Source: Dasysyrphus tricinctus (lineage: Eukaryota; Arthropoda; Insecta; Diptera; Syrphidae). Taken from it: a stretch of 64,000 nucleotides of DNA. Location: the NCBI GenBank assembly GCA_963921185.1, contig OY992534.1:3425299-3489298 (forward strand), read 5' to 3'. The notes under the pieces were generated by a model. The model saw nothing but the letters and a program-made list of their open reading frames with translations. It was not told the DNA's origin and searched no databases. Shown piece by piece: positions 18,301 to 32,300 of the stretch. Position 1 is the stretch's first letter. Each line of letters starts with the position of its first letter. The position numbers and the translations under genes are program-made.

Positions 18301-21300
18301 ACTACATTTCTGATTTAAGTTATAAAAATAAATAAATAATACTGTTGATTTATTAGTAACACTAAAAAAATACTTTAAAAATATTTAAACAAAAATTAAA
18401 AAATAAGTAGTAAAAATTAAAACTAATAAATTCAACCTATTTACATAAATTGTCGTAATAGCAGCATTTTTAATTTTAGAAATATTTTGTTTCTTGTTTT
18501 TGTAAATATATTTTTGTTTCTTGTTTGCAGCTTAATCTCTATATTTATCTAATTTTATATTCAATTTATGTTTCATAAATGTTTGTCACGCATATAAAAT
18601 TAAGTTTTTTGTTTAGAATTACAATTGCGCTAATGCAAATGTCCTTTTTATGGATTTTTATAAAATCAATTTTTGTACGTTATTTATTATGTTTAATTTT
18701 TAATTTAATTTAATTTATTTTATTATTACTTTGTATGTTATTAGGACTGTGTGTATTCTTTTGTGCACAAGTTGTTTCTGCAGAATGTGCTGTGTTTTTG
18801 TATACGTGTGTGTGTTAAATTAAGGAAAAGGAAAGTAAAATAAAGAGATGAACAAAAATATTAACAGAAATAAATTTGAAAGAAAATGACTTTGCTGAGT
18901 TGTGGGTGTTTGCTTGTGTGTATGTTTGTTTCTCTGGATTTACTTACGATAATATTTTAGGTAGTTTTCTTGTAGGCACTGAAGTGATTAATTGTCCCCA
19001 GACTAATGTTCCAAGACCAAAGAATATACACCATAGCCATTGGTCTAGTGAGAGGGCTTTTGTTGAGAAAGCCATTTTACCGTATTGGATAATGACAACC
19101 TGAAAGTTAAAAAAAAAAACATATATAAAACCACCGGCAAAAAAAAAAACTAATTTTTCTGGAAGATAGGTTGAAGGTTGAAGTGATTGTTAAAACATGA
19201 GAACTGACCATAAGTTGGTCCATTGTGATTCTGTAAGACAATATTACCTGTGAAATGGTTGTGAATATCCATATTGTATAAAAAATAGGATTTGTGAAAA
19301 GACCTCCGAAAACATTTCTTTGGCCATGGATTTTTCTAGCATTCATTTCATTAAATAACGTCATCATCACAAAAGTATTGAAAATAATGGTAAAATGTTG
19401 CGTTGGGCCAGCTCCAAGGTCTTGACCGCGTCCAGATTCGATATCGAGCAACACATCACCTTAAGATTAAACAAACAAACAAAAAACAATGAAATATAAG
19501 TAAATAAAAACAAATAAAAAGAAAGAACAAAACTATAAACTTACCGACAAACAATAGACTAAAGATAATAAATAATTGATAGATGCCTTGACCCAAAATA
19601 TTTTTCATCATTGTGCGTGAAATAAGTGGTTTCGTACGACCATATGGTTTACGAAGTAATAAATCGGGTGTTGGAAGTTCAGTAGCTAAAGCTAATGATG
19701 CAAGTGTGTCCATAATGAGATTCACCCACAGCATTTGAACAGCCTACAATAAAAATAAACACAATATTGAAAAAAAAAAATTAGGTTAGTTTTGTTTTTA
19801 TTATTATTTGAACTTACTTTGAGTGGTGAATCTTGAATAGCACATGCACCAATAAATGCAACAATTACAGCAACCACATTGACAGTCAATTGAAATTGTA
19901 AGAATTTCGCAATTGAATCGTAAACATTACGTCCCCACATAACAGCTTTGACTATACTACTAAAGTTGTCATCGGTTAGAATAATATCGGAAGCTTCCTT
20001 GGCAACATCTGTACCAGCAATGCCCATTGCAAAACCAACATCGGCTTTTTTTAACGCTGGACCATCATTTGTACCGTCACCGGTAACAGCAACTACCTCA
20101 CGATTTTCACTGACGTTACTGTCTATAATACCTGTGGATGTTATAACAAAAAAAAAGAAATTTAGAAACGCACAACCAAGTTTTTCTTGTAACATTTTTT
20201 TTTTTCCTAATTCCACTTTTAAACAACGCAACGCTTAGATAAGCATAAGAGCGCAAGTCACTATCAATTGATGAAACAGTATGGGTCGAGAATAGATGCT
20301 CGAAGCTCATAACCAAAGATGCGTTTTTGTTGTGAGCCTGTGCGGTCAGGGCTTAGATAAATTGGTGGATGATTATAATGTGAACTACAAAAAATTACAC
20401 CACAAACGCTTTTGTTTTGCTTTACTTAAGGAAATAGCATCGAAAACTACACTTCCTCTTAAAAACAGGATTTAGTTTTAGCGAAATAGCTACGACCTAC
20501 CTTTAACGAGAGTGTATTTGTCCGTTGGTGAAGAACGAGCAAGCACCCTCAATTTTGGCCATACTTTGTCGATAAGATGTTGTTGAATCTACGAACAAAA
20601 TAACCATGCTTAAGTTTCGGATATAGAGTAGTTGTGTATTTTTGAATATCAGAAGAAAAATATACTTACATCACCATTAGTATCACGAATTCTTCGATTA
20701 AATTCTTTACCCTCGAGTATGAGAAATTCTTCATTTGGCCTCAAAATACCACATTTACTGGCAATCGAACGTGCTGTATTAATATTATCACCAGTTACCA
20801 TACGAACAGTAATACCAGCCCTTTGGCATTTTTTGATGGCTTCTGGTACTTCAGGACGGACCGGATCTTCAATACCAACAACACATAAGCATGTTAGATT
20901 ACTGCAAATATTATCTTCATCATCCCAATTTGGCTCATTGTCAATATGCACTTCATTAATGGCCGCTTTACCAGGCACAAAATCACGATAAGCAATTGAA
21001 ATCGTTCGCAGGCCATCGCATGCCATTGGTTCAATAACTTCACGTATTAAGCGATCTTGCATGTCCCTTGTGAATTTTTCTAAAACACCATCATGACCGT
21101 AGATGAATGCACATCTAAAAAAAATCGAAAAATTAGAAGAAGCCTTTTTAAGTAATTAAAGGTACAAATAATATATCAATGTTAACTTACTTTTTAAGTA
21201 CAATTTCGGAGGCTCCTTTTGTGTATAGCCTGAAACCACCATTTGGCCGAGGAATAACTGTACTCATTGATTTACGCACCGAATTAAATGTATATACACG

Positions 21301-24300
21301 AGTAAATTTATCTTCTGTTATTTCATCACGAATCGTTTGATATTTACATCCTAGAGCTTGTACGAAGCCCAAGAGAGCGCATTCAGTTTTATTACCAACT
21401 TGCATCGGTAGATCGGTTGGATTTGCCCCAGGCTTTTAAAAGAGCAAACAAAAACATAGGATGAAACTTAATAAAAAAATATCTTGTATTAGTTTGAACT
21501 AAACACTAGAGAAGTGAAACGTCTACGCAACACGGTAGGAAAAATGGCTAATAATTTGTAGAGAATATTTCCTACTGCCTAAAACTCTGCTGATGCGAAA
21601 CGAAATTTTTAGTTGGTCTCCAAAAAGATAACGAAATGCTGAAAAATGAGCCTTTGTTTTTGAAAGTGGTATAAGTCCATTTTTTCATGTTTCGATATAT
21701 TTAAGGTTTTGCGTTTCAATGTTTTTAAAAATATAGGCAAATGTTAATAGATTCAGGTGACGCATTTTAGGTTATAAATGCTGAATTTTAAAATGCAAAT
21801 ATATTAAAGTTCTCTCAGAAAATTAACGGGGCCTTAGCCTTAAATGGACTCATTCCATTTTCAATAATAATTTATAAAAAAATAAAATCAAACAAATTTA
21901 AGGCCATATTTGTATATATGCATTATTTAACCGAATTGATTTTTTGAGTTCAAAGTAATATAGAATTAAAAAACTTATTTACGTGAATAATACAATTTAT
22001 GAGGAAATTATTTGGGTATGTAATATAACATTTAAAAAAATGGAAAACCTAAGTACTATTAACTAATATATGTAAGACCTTGGTTCGAAAAAAATTCATC
22101 AACTCTTTTTTTTTTCAATTTAATTTCCAATCAAAAATGTTAGTGCTTTTTAAAACTTCAATTTTTTTAATTGTGATATTTAATATTATTAATCCGCATA
22201 AAACAAATAATTGAAATCAGTAGAGGAGCTAATGAGCAAATCAAAAGTAAAAATGAACGTAATTTAACGGTTATACCTACCGTTTATGAGAGTTCTTGGT
22301 AAAATTATCTTTTGCCAAAAAGTACACCATGGTAACTCACAGACTTTCTTACCAAAATCAAAGTCGTTTTAGAGATACAAGAATTTTAGAATTTTATTTA
22401 TTGAGACTTAAAGAGAGATTAACATAGGAGTGAATTTGTTTCCGTAACTTTTAGAGAATAAACTGCGGCTATATTGTATTGCCAGCTCAGTCAAATTATA
22501 ATTTGTTAGCCACTTGGCTGTTGTTAAATTTTAGTATTTATTGCTCTTGCTCAGGAGCATTACATTTACATTGAGACGTGTTGTCTCTTTCAAAATATAT
22601 ACAATCTACAATAGACAAAATACCTAAAAAATAACTTAAAACTAAAGTTGGAGCGAGAACTGTATACGCAGTATACATGATCTTGACTCCTTTACATAGC
22701 GAGTGCGCATAACGCAAGGGAATGATATTTACGTTAAAATAACAGTGTTACATGACTAAGAAAACGACAAATGAAATGAAATGAAACATTTCAATCAAAT
22801 ATTATGCGAAAAAGTTAAGTAATTATATATGTTTTAGAAGAAATACGAAATAATTAAGTTATTTATTGTTTTAGTTGATAGCACATAAGGTGTTTTTGTG
22901 TTTGAATGACTTAACTAGTATCTTTTATGAAGAATCTTTGAATGTGATAGGTTGCTAATATAGCTAAATATTGGTATCTGAGGGATACTCTGAAAATTTA
23001 AGTTGATCATGTTAATTTTTTTTTTTTTGTACTTTTATTTTATATAATGTACATAATAGTTAATTGGATAAGGATTAGTTTTAGAGAGTACTAGCAACTA
23101 GGAGGCAATTTCTATTAGAATTTCGTGAATCATGAGTCTGGTTTACAAAGCATTGTTTACTTTTAGCCGCGGTTGTGGCCACTGATGGCCTTAATATAAA
23201 ACTCCGTTGTAGGTGCATCGGGAGTCGACGCAATCTCCAACCGTAATACCCCAGAGGGGGAGGGATACATCTCCGACTCCCAGGCCCTGCTTGGTTCAGT
23301 GACGATTTCGTTGATAAAAAAGTTACCTATTGAGCTAAGCTTCGAAATGGTTTTGCTCATCAGAGTGAGTGCATGACTTAGAATCGGAATGGTGTTTGCT
23401 TCGTTATGAATATGGGCGTTGGAAAAGCGTTTAATCTGGGATTCATAGTTTTGTCCGCAACAAAGTCGGAGTATTTTCCTTTCTAGTTTACCTATTTGCT
23501 GGATGTGTTTCTCGATGTGGCGAAGGGCGGTGTTTGGGGAGAGGTGGCTGGAGTAGACTATTGTGTCGTCTGCGTAAGGCAGTCCCGTTGATTGGAGATT
23601 GTTTTCGGAAAGGTAGTGGGGGAAATCATAAAGAAATAAATTGTATAAGAGGCGGCCCAGGAGGATGGATCCTTGGGGAACTCCACAGTCACAGGCTCGG
23701 TAGTTGGACTTAGAGCCTTGAATTTGTATAGAAAATTGTCTGTTGTAAAGGAAGCTTTCAATCAGATTAATAAGAAATTGCGGAATGCCGATAGCGGATA
23801 GTTTGTAGAGCAGACCGTCTCTTCAGACGCTGTCAAATGCCTTTTCCACGTCTAGAGAGCAAGCTATGGTACAACACTTGGCTAGTAGATTAACTGAGAT
23901 ATCATTATGAAATTTAAGAAGTACATGGACCGTGGAGTGTCCCCTACGGAAACCAAATTGGTAGTCCGTGATGGGCTCGATAGGGATTTCAGTTGAGGAG
24001 TTGATTTAGTTGAGTAAGAGTCGTTCTAGGATTTTTCCTGTATTTCATAACAGAGAAATCGGCCTGAAATTGTTCATATCGAGGGATTTATCTTATTTAT
24101 GTATAGGAAGGATCTTCGCGATTTTCCACATTTGTGGGAAGTATCCATTGTTGATACAGTTGTTCATTAGAATGGAGAGGCCGGCCGATTTGTTGGGCTT
24201 GAGGAATCTTATAATACAAGTTAGATCTTCAACACTGGTGAAATATTCGGAAGCTGTGGGTCCATGTGAGGGGTTATTATGGTCAAACAAGAAAATTCGA

Positions 24301-26293
24301 TCAGGCTTAGTGGATCGACAGAGTTGAGCTGCGGCTATGGCCATGTTGGTGATTACGGGGTTGAAGTTCGGGATCTTTTCAGTGAACAGCTGTTGGAAGT
24401 GAGACTCAAAGGCGGAGACAATGTTATGCTACATTTCCACCTAACGCTAATCTGAGATTTAATAAGATTTACCTCAAATCTTCTTTAAATCGTGAAGATT
24501 TACCATACAAATATATTTCGTAAATCTTGGAGATTAGAAATTATTCTTGTTAAATCTTCCTAGGACAAATAGTTTTACAAATCGAACTAACCTATTTTTA
24601 CATGGTGCTGAACGATTCATTCGAGACTCGATTCAGTTCTTCATTGTTTGACACGAATCAAACATTCTGTCTCTTTCGCACTTCATAAGAAAAATTGAAG
24701 CGCCATTTGCATTTTTGAAGATGCTGTCAGATTTAATCTTTTTTAAATCTTTTTGTGCGGTGGAAACACCAAATAGATTTATTAAATCTGAACTGGGATA
24801 AACCTTTGGTGGAAACATAGCATTACTTTCGTTTGTAATAGTGGAGTTATTAACGATAATTTTTTCGCAAGAATAGTTTTTTTTTTCAATGAAGCGGAAA
24901 GCTTCTTTGAAGGCTTGTGGGCCAGGTTTCAGGTTTAACTTTAGGCATTCTGATTTGAAATTGCTTGTTGAGCCAAATACTGACTGTATCCTGTATAATT
25001 TTGCTAAGTAAAGATATGTTGTTTGAGAGATCTTTATATTGGGGGTTAGTACGATTGAGTGCATTGTGGAAAATGTGTTTTAATCTTCTTTGCCAGCCGT
25101 GTTTGACCTTGAAGAGTCTTCGAATTTCAATAGGGAGATTATTGTATTTTTTGATTCGGTTGTAGACGATTGTAGAGTGGTTATTTAGTGTATTTTGGAG
25201 GGATTCGTTGAAAGAAAGAATGTAGTAGTCGATTTCAGAATTTGATAAACAGCTGAATCGTGGGGGGAGACGGGCAGAGATTGACAGGTGTAGCTGCCCC
25301 CAAAATGAGTCCCAGTTAGTACCTTTAAAGGAGATAGAGGATGAAGGATTTGAAGTAAGTATGTGAACAGCTTCTAGATGTAGTTTGAGCGACAATAGGC
25401 AGTGTTCAGTGAATGTAGGAAGAGTATCAATGGAGAAATTTCTGTCAATTGTGTTGATTAAGTGAGTTGAGATCAGGAAGTGATCTAAGAAGGAAGAGCT
25501 TCTAGGGAATGAAGGGGTAGAAGAAGTATAATTGAACAGAGAGGGGAGGTTTGAATGGGACCATTCCTTCAAAGTGTTACCATTTTGATTAAGTCTAGTG
25601 TCGCCCCAACTAGGACTTCTTGCATTAAGATCTCCCCAAATGATAGCTCCGTCAAAGGAATTAGCGAGGGTGTCTATTTTGGTGAGTTCCGAGGCTAGAA
25701 TACTAGGAGGACAGTTCGATGGAATATATAAAGTCCCTAGTAGGATTTTATTATGTACATTATTAGTTTTAAGAGTAATGCCAATGAAAAGGGAGGAAAG
25801 GTCGGATGAATGACTATTGATGACTTCATACTTAATGTTTTTCTTTATTGAAATTGCTACGCCCTGTAAGAGGTCGTTCCTCAAGACATGGTTTGAGTCA
25901 AGGAAAACTTAATGATTGCTTTTAAGGTGCGTTTCTTGAATGAACGCAGCAGTGACTTTGCTTGCAAGAAGAAGGTTTTGGAGCTCAATTCTCCTTGCAT
26001 GGTGTATTAAGGACGTAATGTTGACGTTTTAGAGATACTTATGTACATATATACGTTTTTCTTTAACGGTAGTGCCGGTATATTTAGGGCTAAAATAAAT
26101 TTCAATTTGCTTTCTATAATAAAGAAATAAATTGGGTGGCGCAACAGCTCGTGGAGAGCCAGGTCCTAGTGACATACAACTCTCAACCATTCCTGTGTGC
26201 GTGTTGTTGGCAGGAATGGAGGGGACCTACCGTTTTTTGCGAGTCCGAACGGCTAAGTGAGAAGCACTTTTTCATGACAAGTATACCCTTGGA

Positions 26294-26331
<38 letters not shown>

Positions 26332-29300
26332 TAAAATCATTATTCTTAGTTAACAAATTCAAAGAAATCTTAATGCTAGCATAGTAGTATATATATGTAC
26401 TAAGAATAGTAAGTGACATTGATATTTTAAATTCAAAATAGTGTTAATGTCACTTCAAAAAAAAAGAATACACAAATTAATAAACATTTTGCAAATGAGA
26501 GAGGAAAATAAGTCAAAAAAAATATGTAGTGAAATTTAATTATATTTTGTATTGTGGGGTGAACAGGTTTTTGTTTTTATTTAACTTTTTTTTTTTTTTT
26601 TATTATTACATAATTAAGTGTTTTTATATATTAAGGATGCATGTTTGCTTAAACTAACAAAATAAAACATAACAAACGCAGTTTGAAATCAAACCACGTA
26701 AGGCAGCAATAATTCAACTTGTCTGTTATCAAATTCAAGAAGCCATAATTTTACTCTCTTTAAAAACTCAGAAGGAGATCTTAGTCGTCGAATATCTTCC
26801 GGTAAGCTATTAAATAACTTGCAAGAAACAACAGAGTAGAAGTTTCTGTAGTGAGTTGTGCGAAAAGGAGGAATTTTTACCAAAAACCGGGTGTTGCTAC
26901 GCAAAATTATCGTATCTGATATTGGGCTTTGCAAATAACCACTTTTCAAAAAGAAAATTTTCGAAACTTTAAAATAGTAAAGATGCTTAACTGGTAGAAT
27001 CTTTAAACTTCTGAATAAAGGCATGGAGTTAGCTAAACGGTTAGCGAAACATAAATTTCTGATAGCACATTTTTGCAACACAAGAAGTGGCTGAAGTTTC
27101 ACCTGGTAGGCTCCACCCCAACAACTTATACCATACTGTAACCTTGAGTGAAATATTGCAAAATAAACGCTTTTTAGAGTTTTACTGCCAACAAACTTTT
27201 TAAGGTGAAAAATACAGCGGAGATTTGATCGAAGTTGATTTGATCGAATTTGTCAGTCAGTTCCTCGCAAGAGGCAGTACCTCGGATAAAACATTTCTGT
27301 TTTTAGGTGGCACAGCTGGGAATCGAACCCACACCTTCGGCATGACAGTCCTACGCACTAACCATCATGTCACGAGGTACTACATTTGCCTTCTATAGGA
27401 AATTACCAAACAAAATAAGTTCAAAATTCGAATAAAATCGCTTCAGTAATCTAAGCTGTAGCTTGACATTCAGAGAGACAGACATATGTTATAGAAAACT
27501 AATCAAAAATGACTTGGCATTCCAATTTCTACAGGATAAATACCGTTATCTTGTCTATGATGTTGTTCTTAGAGTCCAAACTGATTGCTATGGTGAGATA
27601 GAGTGGGATAGAGCACATTCGAAATCGTTCTAATCAATAATAATAGTAAGTATATATTTTCCAAAATTATGCTTATAACAAAAGAAGGAACTTATTCCAC
27701 TTTCAAAAAAAATTATTTTCAATAATTTTTACAATTCTTTTTATTTGTTTAATTCAGGTAGACATTGTGCTCTATTGAATATAGATTATTCATACAAAAA
27801 GAGAATACAATAGTTATTTTATTGAATTCGCCATTAACTTATTTTTTTCCAAAAGTGGACTTATTCCACTTTCAAAAAAAAAAGACTCTATCAACAATCG
27901 GCAGATTTTTTCTCGCTGGCAAATTATGTCATGTCTTTTGCCCTTTAGACTCCAGATAACAGTAAACAGTTTAATATCTAGCTACCTCGAGGTACAATGA
28001 GAAATAGAAAAAAAAACTCACACGCAGCTGAAACATCAAATCTTATGGCCAAGCTTTGAACAGTCTTTATGTCGTGTTCAAAAGTTGGTTTTCTTCGACA
28101 TGTCGTCGACAAGACATGGATTTTTCTGCCTCCATTGGTTTTTTTCTGGATATGTTCATAGTCCGAGCATGGCTTATGTGTAGTGGAGCCAGCATGTCAG
28201 AAACCTAACAGAAAAAACTTGGTTTTTCTCTATTAATATTTCTGACAGCAAATTGTGAAAATTTGCTAGAAATTTCACGTTAACAAACACAACTATTGGG
28301 AATGGCCCACAAGGAACGCGCGTGAAGTCCGTGGCGGTGTTATGCTAGGTTTCCACTTGTCATTTACCAACTGACGAAATACACATTTTACATTGAAAAT
28401 CGGGAATGAACACCCTGAGGACGATTAAGTCAGGCGACTTTTAATTTTAATTTTTTGACATGTAATTTATAAATCTATAATTTTTTGAACTGAAGACATT
28501 GTATAATGTTAGGCCCCCTATGTAAATTAATCATAGTATCATATTAGTTATAAGCCAGATTGTATGTATATATGTTATGTTCAATAAAAGAAACTGAATT
28601 GAAATTGTCATTTCACAAAATGACAAGTTGAAATACTCTAAGATTGGTTGCCTTTGGACTGACAAAAACTGTTTGTCAATGGAAGACAACAAATTTGAAT
28701 GACAAATTGAAATAGCGTGTTTTAATTCTTTGTCAATACACTAATTTGACAGCTGATCCAAAGAAATTTGGAGGTGATTTTGGAAATTTGGCCGATTATG
28801 TTACCAAATATGAAAAAAAATAAAACTGTGAAATGAGTGACTTCAACATTATATGTAGCTATCTTCCATCTATTTTAGAGGTTGGTAATGTTCCTGAAAG
28901 CCTAGTTTACAGTTCCCGTGCCCAATAAAAAATCTATGCAAATATTCTCGCATGTCAAAATAAATGAAGTGAAATTGAAAATTAATTGATTGCACGATTG
29001 GTTTACAGTTTCATGCAAAAACAAAACCATTGCTGTCATGGAATGTCATGCAAAACAATTAGCCAGTTTATATTTCTTGAGGGCTCAGTAATTTTTCTCC
29101 GTTTTTTTGACAGAGCAGGAGAATAAAATACAAACAGAGTTCTTCACATAGATGTCAAAACAACTCTCTTTTTCTTTTCTTCCTATGTAATTTACTGCGA
29201 CAAAAAATAACGGAGCAAGCGAATCCAAAAAATTTCAATCTCAGTTTTTAAGGGGAAAAGAGAGGAATTTTCTGAAATCTCAGAATATAAACTGGTAAAA

Positions 29301-32300
29301 GGGTAAATTAATTACTCAATGGGTCTCTTAGGCCAAGGCAAACGTTTCTCGCCTTCAATATTATTCAATTTGGTGCATAGAATAGGTGAAAAATTGGGTT
29401 GAAAGTTTTGATTTTTTTTTCGCATGGGAACTGTAAACTATGCTGAAAACAAAAATCAAAAAAAGTGGAAAATGAAATCAACAAAATTCGCTGGTACAAT
29501 AGCTACAGAAGTTCGAAATTATTTGTAATTTTAACCACAAAGTCTATAAAAATAGAAACAAATAATAATTCTTCGCACACATACACATATTTCATTGAAT
29601 ATGACAGTTCTGAAAATTTGTTCATTGGAAAGACTAAATCATTTCTAATATTAACGCAGTTACCGACTTTGACATTTGATTTGCTTTAAGTTCTTTCTCA
29701 TTCCTGAGTTGTACTCAGCACAACCTCCCACAGTTTTTTTTTATAAAACAGCAACTGTAAATTATTTTTAATAATAAAACCCGTTAGCCGTTTACCGATA
29801 AAACTGCTACCTGGCTCGCGTTACAGACAAAACGGCCTCCCGGCTCCCGTTACCCGTTTGCCATTAACCGAGAGAATGGTCCACCTCTATCCCACAGCAA
29901 CTGAGCAGTTAGTTCCTGCATAAGCAACCTCTTCAGCAGATCCGACTCCAGGAAGATACCAACGTTACGCGCTTACCGAGAAAACAGACCAAGCAGATCC
30001 TGTCTACTTAGCAACAGCTCCAGCTTCAATAATCAACAGTGTCTTATCTGTGTAATCGTATATTTTTATCTAATAACTATCTAAGTACTTCATCTTAATT
30101 TCTCATTGTCTATCAATAACTGTTTTGTATTTCATACGTAATCGCCAGAAAAAAATTGTTGTATGTAAAAATCACACGTGCACCCCTTGGCAAATACATG
30201 ATCAGTGCTGCCAAAAGACTGACGAACAACCTTAGCAATCATCCAAACCCTCTGGTGAGAACCTTGAAGTGACAGCACTACTGGACAACGGAATCATTCC
30301 TATCAACGACGACTAGGCAATTCAATTTTACGAAGACAGCGTCAAACTATCACCGTGGCTAGAAGCCACCGAAACCCCACATCCTTCCAAAAGACAACAG
30401 GATTTGAACAACCCGAGATGAATCATCTTCTAGTATTAGTAATAGTTTATAACCATCAATCACAATCTTTTAAATAGTTTTTATAAAAATAAAACAATGT
30501 ATAAAATTAGGCCCCTTATGTGCCAAAACAAATTAAAATGTCAATGTAATAATAATATAAATAAAAGAATTTAGAACCAATTGTAAATATTAATTTCCGT
30601 TCAATAAAAACTAAACTAAAAAAAAACGTGCATTAAATTTTTTATTTAAAATCATATAGAGCGCTCTCGGTCTAAAAAGAACATTTATTTCATGTGTCTT
30701 CTACACAATCAATTGCTTATAAGCGCATTCAATCAAACTCGATATCAATAGTATATTTTGTATTTTCTGGTGCAATTGTATTTTATAAGTTTTAAGTTAT
30801 TTGTAGGAACCTGTATATAAGTATATTTCCGTTGCATCCATAAGCCAACACGTAATCGATATATATACTTCCCTTGAGCAAGCAAATAAAAGTAAGTGAC
30901 TTACGGAAGAAGTACGGAAGCAAATTTTGTCACAGCTTACTCAAATGGCAGTGATAAGTTTTCAAACTTACGAAAGTATTTTTTACTGTAAGTTCATCTG
31001 TAAGGCCAAGATTACACATGTAAGTTTTAATTACCACTTATGTAAGTCTTACAGAAGCAACTTACAAGAGGCTTTACATTAAAGATGAGCTTACAGTAAA
31101 AAATACTTCCGTAAGTTTGAAAACTTATCACTGCCGTTTGAGTAAGCTGTGAGAGTTCCGTAAGTTGGAAAAAACGTTTTTATACTTGTAAGCTTTTCTT
31201 TCAACTAACAGCTTACGTAAGTTGGTAAATTTACAGTAAGTCACTTACAGAGCTGTTTACACTCGTAATTTTATCAAAAGTTTATCCGTAAGTAACTTAC
31301 GAAAGTAAAACTTACATGTGTAACCTTGGCCTAATGTAAAGCCTCCTGTAAGTTGCTTCTGTAAGGCCTAAAAGATATTTGTGATTACCGCTGAAAAAAA
31401 TATTTACATTTGAAAATATAACCATGGATATTTCCATTTAAAATAACATTATCTTCTTTTCGATGCTTTTGTGCATTATTTATGTAAACATAACTACAGA
31501 AATAAGAAACTTGCTTGCCGTCGACAACCAACAACGCATAACGCACAATCGATACTGTGGGCCATCAAAAATACCGAGAATATCAAACTAGAAGTTGTCA
31601 GTTTAACGCATTAAAGCCGATGGCATGACGGAATCATGGGCCATCCTTTAATTGTGTACGAAAAATGTGTGTAAACTTCTTCAAATAATCTGCTACAATT
31701 TATCAATTGCACTCTTCACAGCGTACTGCAAAACGAATAGTAGAACTAAATTTTTCGTTTAGGATTTCGTTGTGTCAATTGTGTGATTTTTCACTTCGCA
31801 TCAGCAGCGTACTAGGCTAAAATACACAATGAATGCAGGTGCAAAAAATACAAAACTGGGTGTATTCAGAGATTCAATGCACCAAAAATAATATATGAAT
31901 AAATAAACTTGATTTTAAACCAAATGCAAGAATGGAGTATTAACTTTCAAAAAAAAAATATAGCACATTATTAGATGTGTATTCGTTGATTTTTAATGTT
32001 TTTTTTTGCATTTTAAGTCAATTTTTCAGAAACTGCCCCCCTGCCTCAGGGAGGGGAGATACAACTTTCCCCCATACAATTTTTTTCTTAGAATATAGCC
32101 AGGAACTACACCCTAAGATACTTCCACTCAGGTGCGGGACACCCTGTATAAAAAAAAAGTTTTAAAATTAAAATTTAAATTAAAACTAGACAAAAATTAA
32201 AACAATTCGTGTTTCATTTATTTATTTATTTGGTTTTAGTTTATTTATTCATATATTACACACACAACTTGGAGACAACATCGAAATGAACCAAAAATAA

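Noticed and set aside
24633..25064. 143-codon minus-strand frame spanning LINE and TIR element
   Set aside because: It is a chance fusion of LINE coding sequence with the inserted element.
27306..27381. Possible tRNA gene (A- and B-box present)
   Set aside because: No complete cloverleaf; it is the tRNA-like head of a SINE. The same applies to 43460-43540.
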